From the NCBI RefSeq assembly GCF_021155775.2, contig NC_060233.1, positions 16,378,537 through 16,442,536 of the forward strand: a stretch of 64,000 nt of DNA, read 5' to 3'. Position numbers and translations under genes: made by a program. A model generated the notes under the pieces. That model did not search any database. It saw nothing but the letters and a program-made list of their open reading frames with translations, and was not told the DNA's origin. The DNA comes from Neodiprion pinetum (Eukaryota > Arthropoda > Insecta > Hymenoptera > Diprionidae). Of this stretch, positions 1 through 14,400 are shown piece by piece (within the stretch, counting starts at the first letter, position 1; each line of letters begins with the position of its first letter).

Positions 1-724
1 CGAAGAAAAAAGTGTGAGTCGTGATACGATTTACAGAATTTATCGATAAAGCATAAAGGTCGGACATCCTCTCCAATCAAACAGATTCTTTTTCTGATTT
101 TCATAATTGAATCATTGTTTGCAGTCTTATTCGAGAGAATGCTGTATTTGTGTTTAATTGCCTGAATGTAGTGAATTGAGATTTCGGATTATGCCCGAAT
201 GGAATGGAATTTTCGTCTAGCATTTGACAATTTACAAACACATGAAATACACTTGCTATAGAAATCGACCAAATTTTGAACAAAAGTTGCTTGCTCTGAC
301 GGTAAGGTGGAAAGAAACGAATTATTTCATTCTGTTCTGTTTTCCAAAATTTTGGCAACTGAAAGTACATTATACCGATTATCGTTTGTCTCACGTTCCA
401 CGATTAGTCATAAAGTGGGAAATCCACCAATCGTGAACAATGAGACAAGTGACGATCAGTAAAATGTACTCTCAGTTGCCGAAATTCAAGAGGACATCAG
501 CGTACAAACGTGCAGTGAATTACATAAATCCAGGCGGATTTACCGTTTTATATCACCCGTGTAACATTATCCGGAGTAATCCGGATCTCAACAGGCTCCA
601 TTTCACAATGTCTAACTTATGAAACTTAAGATAAAGTATATTTCATTGCTCCGCATAAAAGTAATTAACCGAAACCTGCATTTATGGTCATTTACTGGAA
701 TATGGCATCGCTTCGACTACCAAC

Positions 725-907
725 CTGGAGGCGTCATTGTACTGAAGAGCTGCTTTGAGACGGAATTTGAACTGATTCGGGACGATATGTGCGTTGACCC
801 GTTGTAATCGTCGTTACTCGAAAGAAGGGAAAGCCCTCGAGAGAGCTGCTGACACATTGCTGAGACGCTATCTTGACCTCCGGGCGATATTTCCGGAATT
901 GGACTCA
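725..907 (-). CDS. numb: numb coding exon 7 (Ser-rich; last one inside the window)
   Basis: After the acceptor gttcgcag the reading is VSPIPEISPGGQDSVSAMCQ, then QLSRGLSLLSSNDD. This matches the 'DSVSQLCQELSQGLSLL' block of insect Numb. The exon continues as a Ser/Thr-rich stretch to ...STMTPPG at the donor CAG|GTTGGT, one base into a codon. The 3' boundary is less certain than the acceptor because an upstream GT (ACGG|GTCAAC) is also possible. The remaining exons lie left of position 1. Confidence 0.8.
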
Positions 908-3900
908 CTGCGAACAAAGATTGTATATTGCGTACAAAAAGTTGACGCAGGTTCAACTGGTCACTAAATATGCAAAGTAGTGGATATTATATCGTACTTA
1001 AACTCACTATGTGGTAATTGACATTCTACTGTACAATACTTATCGACTGATCGGAAACATGGGAATGCCTACAAAGTTACAATACAAATCATTACGAAGT
1101 ACAGAAATTGAAAGAAACTGATAAACTGGAATGAATTGGTGAAGCATTTGAAATTTCAATTACTGGACGTACATGTTTCTGTTCAACCTTTTAAACCAGT
1201 TTCTATCAGTTTTCTTCATGGTGGGATAAAATAAACTGATCGATTATACCACTTGAAGGTCATGTTTTTACGGTTACAGGGTTTTTTTCTCGACTACAAT
1301 TGGTGTGTCGACACGGTCATAATAATTGTATTATGTCTGAACGTTCCAAGAACATGAATTTACAACATTGAATAAACAAGCAATATGCAATAGCTACAAC
1401 ACATGTGTATTAACCTTCATCATATCCCTCGAACTCTGCAGTGGCATAAAATTAAAATAATATTTTATAATATTATTGAAACCAAACAGTTCATATCACC
1501 ATATAACATGCAAAGTTATGTCTATAACGTAGTTATCTCCAAAAAATTATACATCTTCTGATTATAGACCTCTAGTTTGCTCTTCGGGCTTCAGAAGATG
1601 AGCAATTGATTATACGAATTGAATAATATATACGATAAAGCGTCAATTTGTTAATTGAATCGCATGATAATTTATCTGATACGTTATTAGCGATCAATTA
1701 AAAGACTCACAATTAAGAGTTTAATGAAATGTTGTCTTCAACGGAATACTTTTGTTACTCTGTATTGATATATACATAAATTATTTCACTGATATAAAAA
1801 TGATCGATAAATAATTCTATTTTCATGTATTACCAGCTACTTGTTCTCTCAAGGTAGCTGAAGATATTGTATTGATAAAAATTGGGACCGACGATGAATC
1901 ATCTATCTTCCCTTTATTGACACTTGACGATGATAATCGAAAGATTTGAACAACACTATTTTCGATAGATGTCAAGGAAACGTTCACGTTCCAGCTTTCT
2001 CTTGAATCCGTTCGAATCTCGTTCTTCGATGTCGAATTACTTTTCGTTTATTCGGGTTTTTCAACATCTGCTTGGAAAGATCGATTTTCGAAGCCTAAGG
2101 AGCGTCCGTCAAGTGCCCTACATTTCCGAACAGTGCAGTAAAACGACGTTGGCGCATGCGCACAACTGAAGTGCTCGATTTCACACACTAGGGTTTTCGT
2201 CAGTGTGTGAAATCTGCGCACTTCCGAATAACTCAATTTTACGCACTATTTCATTGTGGATAAGTTACCTAACGTAAACTTTATGCGTCGTCATTGATAC
2301 ATTTGTTGCTTCTCAGAACAAACTTTCCATCGCAAGTGGTGTAAAAAATAAGTAAGTTGTAACACAATATACCCTATACTGGTTTGAACCCCCAACTGCT
2401 TTCCAATCGCGTGTATCCCGCCCTTTGGTCTTTGGAGGTAAATTTATGTTATTTGCCGTTTGGACGGCGAAGGCTGACGTAAGAGTACATGATAATAACT
2501 GCGATAGAATTTTGAAAACGATTGATATTCACCTGGAGGTTTTTGCGGTATGTTGTGAGGAAGGGTGGGTGGCATTCGAGCGAGATCCGTGGGTTCGAGG
2601 CTGTGGCTTCGGGTACGTTCTAGATTGCTGGGAAGATCGTTAACTCGAAGACTGAGCTGCCGCTTGAACGGCGAAGCCTGGTTGAGCTGGGTGAAACCCC
2701 TGAACGAACCTTGGCGCTCAAGCATCGAGGGTGTGGCGTGAGGTCGTTCGATCGCAAATGGGTTGAAGACCTGCTTCACCGGAGGAACATCTGCAAAAAA
2801 AAAAAAAAATATCTCATATCGGTGTAAAACTCGTCTGGTGCGAGAAATCCAGGCACTGTGATTATTTCAACAACACTCTTCACCCACAGAGAAAGGATTT
2901 ACCCTGTTCACTAAATAGTGTGAAACAAAATGTGATTCGATTCAACAAAGAAGTTATCAGAACGATATTTTGAGTTGTTGTGATAAACCACGTTTAATCG
3001 AATCAACGAAATATTTAATTCGGCATGTTAGATAGATTGGACAATCTTTTATTTTTTTATTCATTTTTTTATCTTGTACACAAGATTATATACTGACCAA
3101 CTGCTCGTTCATGCGAGTCCTGCAACCGTTCGGTCAAGCTCGATTGTCTGAAACTTCCACTCCTCGTGAACGTCGAATTTTTCGGATCAAACGTCATCGT
3201 CACTCCACATTCTTTGTCCCTACGTTGTTTCCGTTCCAAGCAAGCAGCGAAGGCACAACCCACAGCGTGACTCAAACGTTCACCCTGAAATTTAGTTTGA
3301 AGCATACAGGAATATTCGATGATTCACAAAGGCTTTAAACTTTTTGTAACGTTTTTCGAAGCAAATCGAGTCAAACAATGGTTTGATGACGAAAAGAAGT
3401 GGAATCGTTTCCTGAAACCAGTAAGATTACTGATATAAATATATTTTAATCACGTTTTTTGGAAAACTTGTAGCTTATAATTTGTCAAATTCTGTTACAA
3501 TACATTTTGTATTTTGTAATGAAACAGCTATGCAAATACGTTTTTTCTAACGGCTGGTGATTCTTGACGAAATATTTGAACAATTCAATTTCGTTACTAT
3601 CAGGTTGTTGCTGATATATTCCAAAATAAAATTAAGTGACGTTTGAGAGTTTTGCAAATTCGTTTGTCAAAGTAGAATACAGAAATAACCTCGTTGGTCA
3701 GAAGTCTTTTAAATTCGGTATCTGTATTCTATAACAAGGAATAATTCTTTAATTTCGGTGCAAACCAACACTGTTCGAAGCATTGAATGTTTAAATACCA
3801 TTATAATTCACAAGATTCTTGTAATAAAAAAATTATTTCTTCCACGTGAAAAACGTTGAAATATATTTCGTCGACATCGCAATTAGTTACTTGTTTAGGA

Positions 3901-5373
3901 AACTCATTTAAAAACTATTATAGAACATGAATAACAAATTCCGGTAAATTTTACTTTGTAGTATTGCGTATTGTGACGTATAAAAAACTTAGTCGTTAAA
4001 ATATTTCATTGCGACGCACTATTCGTTATAAAAAATCATTCTTCTATGGTGAGACAGAAATCTTACCGATTCCTTGAGCGCTAAGAATCCGTGGCACATC
4101 CACCGCCTCGTCGTACCATCTCGACAGATGTAACTGAAGCCTTTATCGTGGTTACGATCCGGGGCACAGAAAGACACCTTTTCAATTGTCTGATCAACGA
4201 TCAATCCCTTCGTTTCATCCTCAACGACGCGCAGTCCATCCCCAGAAACGTGAAGCACTGCTCGAACCGGCCTTCGCCTAGAATTCTGCAAATATTTACG
4301 ATATGTTATACAGAGTTTGAAAAGCAGCCCTGCTCAAGATCGTTGAATGATTACAAAGTATCAAAAAATCGACTTTAAGGTTATCAAGCAATCGGCAGAT
4401 GACTGATTAGAGATCAGTACAAGATTTTACAAAATTTAAGATTACGAACAATATAAGTTGACAGGATTACAAGAGTTACAAAGATTACAGAGTGGTTCAA
4501 TATTGGAGAGATTATGAACAAACTACAAAGATACAAGTCGATTATACAGATTATAAAGATTAAAAAGTTTAGAGGAAGATGATAGCAAGATTGCATAAGG
4601 ATTACAATCAAGTTATAATGAGATTAGAACTATTACAAGTGGATTAGGCAGGAATAACTACCATCAAAAGTTCAACGGTACAAAAATTATTGGTATAAAT
4701 TACTAATATATGGATAAGAAGGATGGCAGATTAGACCGATAACAAAAAAATCGCATGATTGCAAGGATTATAATTAGATTGTACAGATTGTTGGAATAAG
4801 ATAACAAAAATTACAAGCGTACGAAACAAATTACAAAGATTACATAGGGATTGTGCAAATATTACACGTATTGCTACTTCACACGGATTGCTAAGGAATT
4901 GCAAAGATTCGGATTATAAAAAAAAAGGTTAGACTGCCAGGCATAGAATAGGATTAAACAGGTTACTACAACAAGAGTACAGGTATTCCTTGATTATAAG
5001 AATTACAGGATTACAGGATTGGACGAGGATTGAAACTTGCAAAAGGATTGTAAGATTTTTGCATTGATTGTTTAATGATTGCAAAGATTATTCTACAAAT
5101 GTAAAATAATATCTAACTTTGTCACTAAAAATTCAACAGCCAATTCCAGAAACGATTCGAACTGAAACAGCAGCTGGAGACTTTTTTATTCCTGCGCCCC
5201 CGATTGAAACGAGCAAGTGACGCTTTCCAAAAATAGAATCGCGAACCAGGCTACAGAGTCGATAAAGGTATAAAGTACAATTTTTCCATGGAGCTGAATT
5301 CCCTTTAGATTTCTCCTGCGGAGTTCTCGTTCTGAATTATGTAGACATATTAAGCCCGCGAAACTTCCTACCT

Positions 5374-5455
<82 letters not shown>

Positions 5456-8400
5456 GTACCCAGAGACGTAGTTCGATTAAACAACCGTGTCGAATTGTCG
5501 GGACGTTTCACCTACTCCGAACACGCTGTTAGCCATTCCCAAAACAATTTCTATCTCTTTGTTAGGTTAAGGTGTTTTCGAAAAATTCATCGTTGTCTTC
5601 AGCATGTGATTATTTAACAATAATATTTAGCTACTAATTACATACTTGAACTAAAATTAATTTTTTTAATCATATTTATCGCATCCCACATTTGTTAATC
5701 ATGTTACACGTTATATTGAAATTACTCACCCTGAGCACTTTGAGAGCCTCTTCGCAGACTTGCATTCCTCTGGATTCAAAAACTTCGACGCATCCGAGAT
5801 ACTGTGAGGACAGAAAACAGAGTTTTACTTTTTATTTCGTCCTGTGTACATGTAAATTGAAGAATACATATAAAATATATTGTAAGCCTTCAATTCAGGT
5901 CATACATCGGATTCTAGGTGCAATTTATGAAGAAGCAGAAATGACGCCTCCGATCAACTCGCCAAGATGTGGTTACAACGACAAGATGGCGGTGCATCGG
6001 GTAATCAGCTGATCGTCTTTGGTCAATTTTTCGAATATCAAGGTAAAGAGGACACTGCTCAAGCTGTGAGACACTAATTTCGTGTCATTGAGTAAACGCA
6101 GAGTAAATACAGAGTAAAATATCGGATAAAAAACTTTTCATTGCGTTTAATTGGCGCATTAAATACGTACGAATCGCTCATATGTGTCAAAACTCTAGAG
6201 CACAAAATTCCCCGTGAAACGTGACAGCGACTGACAATTATCAACCGTTACCGTTTGTCGCGGGTGATGTGAAAAAGATGAAAGCTTTTTTAAGGACTGT
6301 GTAAAGCGCGAAGCCACTTGTGTAGGGGTGGATAGGAAGAAAAATGGCGTCGTGATGCACGTGGCAGGAAGTGCGTCGAGATGGCGTGCAGCATTTCACC
6401 GATCGGTGCTGGGGTTGACAATTTCACAGAAACTAACCTTAACGTGAAATACGCAGGTGGCTGAACGCACTGCGCTTTCATCTGCCTGCCACTGATGCGG
6501 TTTGCTCGACTCAGGGACATGAGGGTCCTTTCGCCGCCGGAAGCTGTCCCGGAAACTTCGACGCAGCCGGTCCATTCTCTTCCCTGGCGATCTCTCCCGT
6601 TTCTGAAAAACACCGATAACGATTCGTCAGTTAAGGGACAACACCACTGTGACGGTTTCAAAAAATCGATTTTTTGAAAACAATTTTAAAAAAAATCTAA
6701 AATACTTTCAAGATTAAGATGCCGTTGGACCCAGGTCGAAAAAATAATTATTTTCGTAGATATTGAATATTTTGTGGAGCGGTGCAGCGCTCCGCGCTGC
6801 GTCGGTCTCAACGCAAAAGTTGAAACAATTTGGGCCGATGATTATCCCCAACGTCTCTAGAAGTTTCATGAGGCTTCTCAGGCCATCATTGAACATTAAT
6901 ACCGCGATATCAGTTGCAATATCAACGATTTTTTTGCCTCCGGAGTGGGACAAATTAACAAACCTAAAACGTTGAACGCGTTTTTCTCGAAACCACTTTT
7001 TTGAGTGCGGCACGCAGCAAAACTCGAGCAACTTTTATCCGATCGACTTAAAATTTTTACTGTATCAATGAAAATAGATTATCTAATGTACTGCATAGGA
7101 TTTTTTCGATATCTAAATAATAATAAAAGTTATAGCCTATTTTCGACGAGAATATTTGCTCAAAAATCATTCTTTAATTTCAAAAGCGTGCCTATTTTTT
7201 AAAAATCAATTTTTTTCCAAATCTCTACGTACTACACTTCAAAATATCATATTATTAACGAAAACACTGCGTATTTTTTTTTAAGTCGACGTTGAAGCGA
7301 GTTTTTCTGCGTGCCGCGAACCACTGCGGAGACAACAGCATCCGACGCGGGAGCTTCCCCAGCGCCACCATGCGGCGTGAAAAATGTGAAAAAAATGTTT
7401 TTTGAAGAATTAATAAACAAGGTAAAAAACGAAACAATTTTTTTTCGAATATCTCTTATTTTTCGCACGAAAAAAAATTCTTAAAAAATGTAAACAAAAC
7501 AGAGGGTCACAGTGGTGTTGTCCCTTAAAAACCATTAATTTTGAGACGCAAGTGGAAGATGAAGGTGAAAAATAAGAGGTTTAACAACAGTGTCGAATTT
7601 TCAGAGATAACCCATCACGTCGCAGGACGAAATCGGTGGCCTCGGATAAAATTCACCAACTCTGGCGTGACGATTATAATTCGAGTAACTTTACGGATTC
7701 TGATGATAAAACAGTCGACTCCTGTGTATAAGCATAGAAGATAATTGTTTTATCATCGTGGTCCGTAAAAGCGCTAAAATTCTAGAGCAAGAGCAATTGT
7801 TTTATCAGGTTGACCAACCGGCATTGGTACAGATGACAGATCATCGCGATGTGTGTAACCTCAAAAATGTTGATCGCCCTGATAAAACAAATGCTTTAGA
7901 TCTAGAACTTTAAGCACATGCGCGTTAGATCCTTCGACCGTTGTCATATACTCATTCTGTGTATACATTTTTGTCTTTTTACATTTTTACGTTCTGTATT
8001 CTCGATCTTTTATATTTTGTGAGTCGAACATAAAATCGTCAAAATTAATATAATATAAGAAATTGAGTAACACGTTGAAATGCTGATTATCCTGCTTTTC
8101 AGCTTTCTATATTTTCACCTTTCCACATTTGGCCCTTCTGATAATTCGATGTTTCGGATTTTAAAATTCTATGTAACAAAATATCGCTTTTTTGAATATA
8201 TTCGCTATTTGATCCCTTCTTTTAGCCGGTCTATTTTCTAACCCCACCATCCCAATTATGTGTATTACATAGTATCAGACAAAATATGCAATCATCATTC
8301 TGAGACGAAATGTTATCTCTTGTAGTTTGACAGGAGATTAATGAGATGGATATTCTTACTTTTTGTCAAATTTATTACTAAATAATCTAACCCTAGGAAT

Positions 8401-11400
8401 TGATCAAATTATTATTTTTCTAAAAATAAAAGGAAAACAATTACTACCAAAGTTTACCGATTTTTTTATTCAAATTGTTTTCAAATAATAAACAGTTTAA
8501 CACATTCGTTAAATTTCAATCCACGATAAGTTATTTCGTTGAGAAAACTGTTGCGATTATTTCATTGATACAGGTATTTTTTTTTCTCAGCAGACAATTT
8601 AACTTTGCTATTTATGGATCGAAATCAATATCAGTGAAATCTTGCAAAATTTGATATTCGGCGATATCGTCACGATGAAAAAAAAGTCTTGACAAACACG
8701 TTCTATGTCTTCTGAACATCAAAGAAATCAAATCACGAAATGAAATAAAACGAATGAACCAAGTTGTTCAGCATTTAAAAACAAATTAAAGTAAAAAATC
8801 GATGTCCGAGATCAAGTTTACAATATTTGAATATCGTTTATTCATTTCATTTATTTATTTATTTTTATTGCATGTAAGACTCACCAATCTGCCTAGAATT
8901 GAAATAAGACCCACGAATTAACAACGAGCATTACTCGACAGAATAGATTACATTTTTGTAATGTAACAGTATAGTTTTTTGATCTTCTTTCATATCCCTC
9001 CCAAATGACTCGAACATATCTGTCTGTAATCACTCTATCTGTTCACTACATCATCCGCACTAGTTAAAATTCTAGCGCGTTGATGAAACTAATTGTCGTC
9101 TCATAGACTGCAGCAAACAATTTGGCACAGCGCCGATACAAATGCTAATTTTGTACCGCAGGATAAAGCAACTGCCGTTACAAGAAGCCGTTGCACCTGA
9201 TCCCGATATACACGGCGTTGGGTAGTGATTATTGAATATTTAATTACAAACGTTATTGCCAGAATTTTTTGTGCGATAAAAATACTAAGATGTTTCAGAA
9301 ATTATTATTTAGATTTTTGAGTAAATTAATTGCAAATTTGTCTGTTACAAAACGGTGATTTGCACCAGTTGTATACACGCGAAAAATTGATTGTTTGATT
9401 AAAGAAATTATCATAGATTGAAATTATACACGTTGTAATGATAGAAAAACTTTCAATTTTCTGTCCAAAAACATACGCTGAAAATCTGTGAAAATGGATA
9501 GAAGATTTTACAGTTTTGATCAAAAAATGGCAAAACAAACTCTAACATTATTTTGATACCAGAAGAATTTTCATTAAAAATCTATAACGAGTAATGACTT
9601 TTAAGTTTAAATATTTTCCACGGATTTTATTTACATTTTAGTTTACTCACCGTTTGCGGCCAGAGTAAACTTTTTTTCAACAGAAAGTATGAAATTCGCC
9701 CAAATTCTCCCCGTCTCCTTAAAGAGCAGATTAATACCACTGGAAAAGGGGATGAGAGTGTAAAAGCAGCCCTTCGGTTCTCTCCCTTCGCATATATCAA
9801 GTGGACGAAATTTTCCAAGCGAGTGTAATTTATATAGGGTAGATATAACGCGTCCTAGCTTTTCCCGATCGTTTTCACACGAGATAACCGCGTGTCGGTG
9901 AAGGCACACTCGTGAAACGGACATTAGCATATGGAAAGAGAGACACGCGAGAGCCAATTGTCCAGTTTTAAAGGGTTTCGACAGCTCGGCGTCACGTGGC
10001 TTTGATCAGCTCGGCAAACACTCGAAGCCAGATTTCGTTGGGATTTTAAATTTACCGCCATTACAGTTCAAGTGCCGAAAGATTATCGCCTAATTTACCG
10101 GAGAAAAACAGATTGTGAAAATCTGCTCGCATTGCCCAAGTAAGTACGAAGAGGAAAAAATTAACCTTACGAATACGGAAACTTTTCACTAAAAATTTTA
10201 CTGAATTTCTCGATTCACAAGATGTTTCAGATTACTTTTTTTTATTATTATTATTTCGAGTAAAATTCGATGTTACGCCAATGTAATTTTATTTTTCTCA
10301 ACGAATCACGATTTTCACTGACGATTGTTGCAGTTTTCAATTAACGCCTTACGAATAATGCTAGATTTTTTTTCAAACTGTATCTTCATAATTTACAGTT
10401 TTTCAATTTCTCCTGAATCACTGTATACCTATATGTATGAAATTTTACACTGAAATCCTAAGCAACCAATCGGAAAAGTGTCAATGCATAGATTTAAATC
10501 GAGAAATTAGTGATTAGTGAAATGAGTGAAAAATGATTACATTCCTTTCGAATTGAGATGAATAATTTTTTTTTCAAATTCTTTTCAACCAAAAAAATTT
10601 CCGGTACCCAGATTGCAATTACAAAAATTTGACGGCTAAAACTTGCACTCAATGAAGTAGATATTTTGACACTGCTGAAAACCTGTACAAGATTTTGAAA
10701 GAAAATTTTCTCTCTGTAAAAAAAAAAAAAAAAAAGATCCACAGACAATGTGTGTAAAGAAAATTCCGTTCACATAGGTTCAGGTGCAGCAGGCAGCCTG
10801 TGATGAGATCTTAAAATCGGTTCCCAAGCTTTCTTTTATATCAGTAACCCTCGTACGCTTGCTCTGCTTCCCCTTCGAATGCAATATGCGATCGTGAATC
10901 GAGCCCCAAGTGCCAACCCCAGGATCTCAACCTGGCACAAAGAAACGAGAGCTACTAGCTGCACTCCAAATTGCTCCAAAGACGCTTGGAGCGCGATGAT
11001 TAGGCTTTATTATACTCCTGACTAAACTGAGAGAAATTTTTAGTTCCGGTTACCGCTCAGTCCTTAACTATTTTCATTTTTTACCACAATCGAAAAATAT
11101 AGTTCCAGGTAGAAAATGAAAATTAGTCTTCTAGCTGTTACCGGAAAGTCTGGTATCCGTTACTATTCTTTCTCATTACGATCGCTCTTGCTATACTTTC
11201 TTGTAACTGTTGCGAAAATTTAACGCTCGTGCAACGATAAATTGATGTTAAAGCCTTGTTTAACTAAAAAAGTAGAGTAAACCGAACAATCTGATTTTGC
11301 GTTGCAATTGCCAAAAAAGGATCGACGATAGCGCAAAATGATTAGGCGTACCTCGTTTTTCGTAATTCCAACAATATTCAAGCAGTTTTTTTCAACGATA

Positions 11401-14400
11401 CTTGTTTTACTAAATTTTTCTAGTTACTATGGCGAATGTAATTTTTCTCAGTGTAACGTATTTCAGCACAATTTATAAACATATCCGAGTATCGACGTCG
11501 ATTTCGATTGAAGAAAAAATATTTTCCGACTATCGAACCGTAACTCGGTTTGTGAACGTCTGAAAAAATACATATCTTCGTTGCATCGCATATTTGAAAT
11601 CTTCTGTCGATTTAAATGTAAGAAGCGTTTTGAAACTGTTTACTTTTAGCGCCATTGCCGTGACGTCACTGTTAGGTGTACCTAACCTAACTTTGCGCGA
11701 AATATTCTAATCTACGAAACCGGATTTTGATACCTTGTCGTGACTAGAATACTGAACAATCACGTCACGATGAGGAAATGGCATAAAACTAACGATATGC
11801 ATGCGTATTTGCGAGCTGAGTATTGCGAGAATTTAACATTGCCTAAACCGTTAACGATATTCATTTATTCGACTCCAGGGATAGTCGCTAAAAGGCTGGA
11901 AAACCACATCAGGACATTGTTTGATTACGTTTATACAGAAAAACATGTTTCAGACTCTGAATCTTCGGTTCCATAATACAATTCACATCAAATTAGACTT
12001 AAAGAAACTGTTTGTCGGTGATTTCGGTTGGGAAAAATAATTTCCAAAAATTAGGAAACATCTGTTTATTTTTTATAACATTCAGTTTGTTTTATTTACA
12101 AATATTCAATAAATTAAAGTGTAATAAATTGATAAAACGGATCTCTGAACTGCTCTCTAAAATTTGAAGAGATAATTTTTTTTTCACGCATTGGAAGTAG
12201 CGAAGAATTTGTTTAGACCGTCATTCATGTTATTATGACAAATGAATATTAATCGTTCTACCGAATTACGTAACCGACTTGTGATAAAATAATGATCTAA
12301 AAATTATTATCTTCGTTATTATTTTTTATTCGTACAAGAATATGAAAATGAGAACGACGGTTTTATACGCGATACACAGAAGCGTGGAGTCCGTAATAAG
12401 GATGAGGGTCAAGGCAGGACTGATTCCAAAAATAGCCTCGAGAAGAATGTGGATGCTGAGAACCAGTATGAGATACCTTTGAATGCGGTGGTGAATGTTT
12501 TTAACGGCGTGAAGAAAGTTCGGAAACTGTGCCAACGAATGATTTACAACCGCGTCTGTGTATAAAAATGTTACATGTATAATAGCATCTACGCGTATAA
12601 AAACGACGCTGACGTAATTTAAGTGTGAAAATTTTACCCAAAATGAATGAATTTCGTTCAAACAACACGCTGCGATTTGAAAACAATTAAATGTATTTTT
12701 TTCCTTTAAGCGATGATTTGAATAGAAATAAATTCCGATGTTGAAACGATAATTTGAATCTGGGTAATTGAAAAAAAAAATATTTTATTACCGTGTTAAA
12801 AAAATTCTTAGATATTCATATATTCAGCGTACAAAAACGTGTGTTATCCAAAATGTCATTTGGCTCGTGAAAAATTATATATACTTTTCTTTATTCAAGT
12901 CGACCAGATTTTAGTAAATTCTATTATATTATTTTATCAGCGTCGTTAATAAGCTGCACCAAACAAAAACCTCCAGCATTTGATTCAAAAACTTCGTGAA
13001 AATCGATTTATGTTTTGAATCACTGGTGACAAGCAATACGTCAAAATCGATTTTCCTAGTGTCACAGACATGTCGCTTAAAAATTAAATATTCTGTATCT
13101 AGGGATGAAATAGCGTTCAAATAGCAGAGAAATTGAGATCAGCGTCGAGAATATTGTGAAAAGGTGATTTCCCATGATAAGAACAAGTCCTGGTATTTTT
13201 GTTTTTTTTGTTTTTTTTTTTTTATTCGTTTTTGATTTCAAAAAAACTGAGTAGGAGAGCCACAGCTATATGAGAAAATGAACACCTATAATATACGAGG
13301 GATAAGGAGTACAGCAGGGCTGACCCGCTGCATTGTGACGTTGAAGGGACCTAGAAAATAGCCTGGAGTGAAATCTTGAATTCGGTTCCCAAGGTTTCCT
13401 TTATACAAAACCCTCGCCTCAGCGCTTTTGCCCTTTTGTCAAACCCGTGAATCGAGTCCCTGGCGAGAGTTTTTGTCCCCCTGAATAACCGATCCCAAGT
13501 CACAAGATCGAAAAGGTTGCTCTCAAGTCGGAATCAAGAAATAATCTAACTACATTTTTTTTTGTTTCTATATTCGAAATTATTTCCATACACTGTAATT
13601 TCACTCTCCAATAGTTATAGTAGGTTGTAATATTTATTAAACTGTTGTAATATTTATGTATTTTCAAGTCACAAGTGTAACGTTTTGCGTATCTGGCCTT
13701 AAATTTAAGAAACACGCTGTTTACGATAAATGTTAGAAAATATTCTCAGCACATCCAAAATTTATCTTAACTACACACATTGAATAACGAATGATGAATA
13801 ATTTTATTTTGGAAAAAGTAACCCTTCACAAATTCAGTAGAATTTCTTTTCTCCAGGTTTCAGTTTGTTGAGGACAAAAAATGTTTCGCGAAGAAATGAA
13901 ATTGCTGATTACACAATTATTAATCATTTGAATTTACACTCCGTTGAAATTGTTTCACCAATACTTGTCAACGGGAATTGACCCTCGCCATTTTTAATTT
14001 TGTTTGAAAATTTTTGTACAATTGTCCCAACTCTGAAACAGTCTCCTGAATTTTTTCAGATTTTTTGTGCAACTGATTAATTATTCGTAAATATTAAGAG
14101 TGATTTTGAAAAGGTCCTTTTGTAAAATGCTCGAAAAATTCTAAAAAGTTGTAACTTATTCTTCCAACCACTTCAAGACAGGATTCATGACGGACCGATC
14201 TTTTTTTCTATTATTTGAGCAGTTTCAATTTTTTGATCGATTAAAACATTGTTTAAACATTCGGAAAATTCCCAAAAAATTCCCAAAACGTCTATTATTC
14301 ACTCAGAACATTTCTAGATCTGTTTCGTTATAAAGTTGATGAAAAAAAGTTGGATGTACCCGAAAAATAAACAAAAATCGCTTCTTTATAAAAAAAAGAT

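Noticed and set aside
2425..2643. 72-codon plus-strand frame
   Set aside because: Antisense shadow of numb exon 6.
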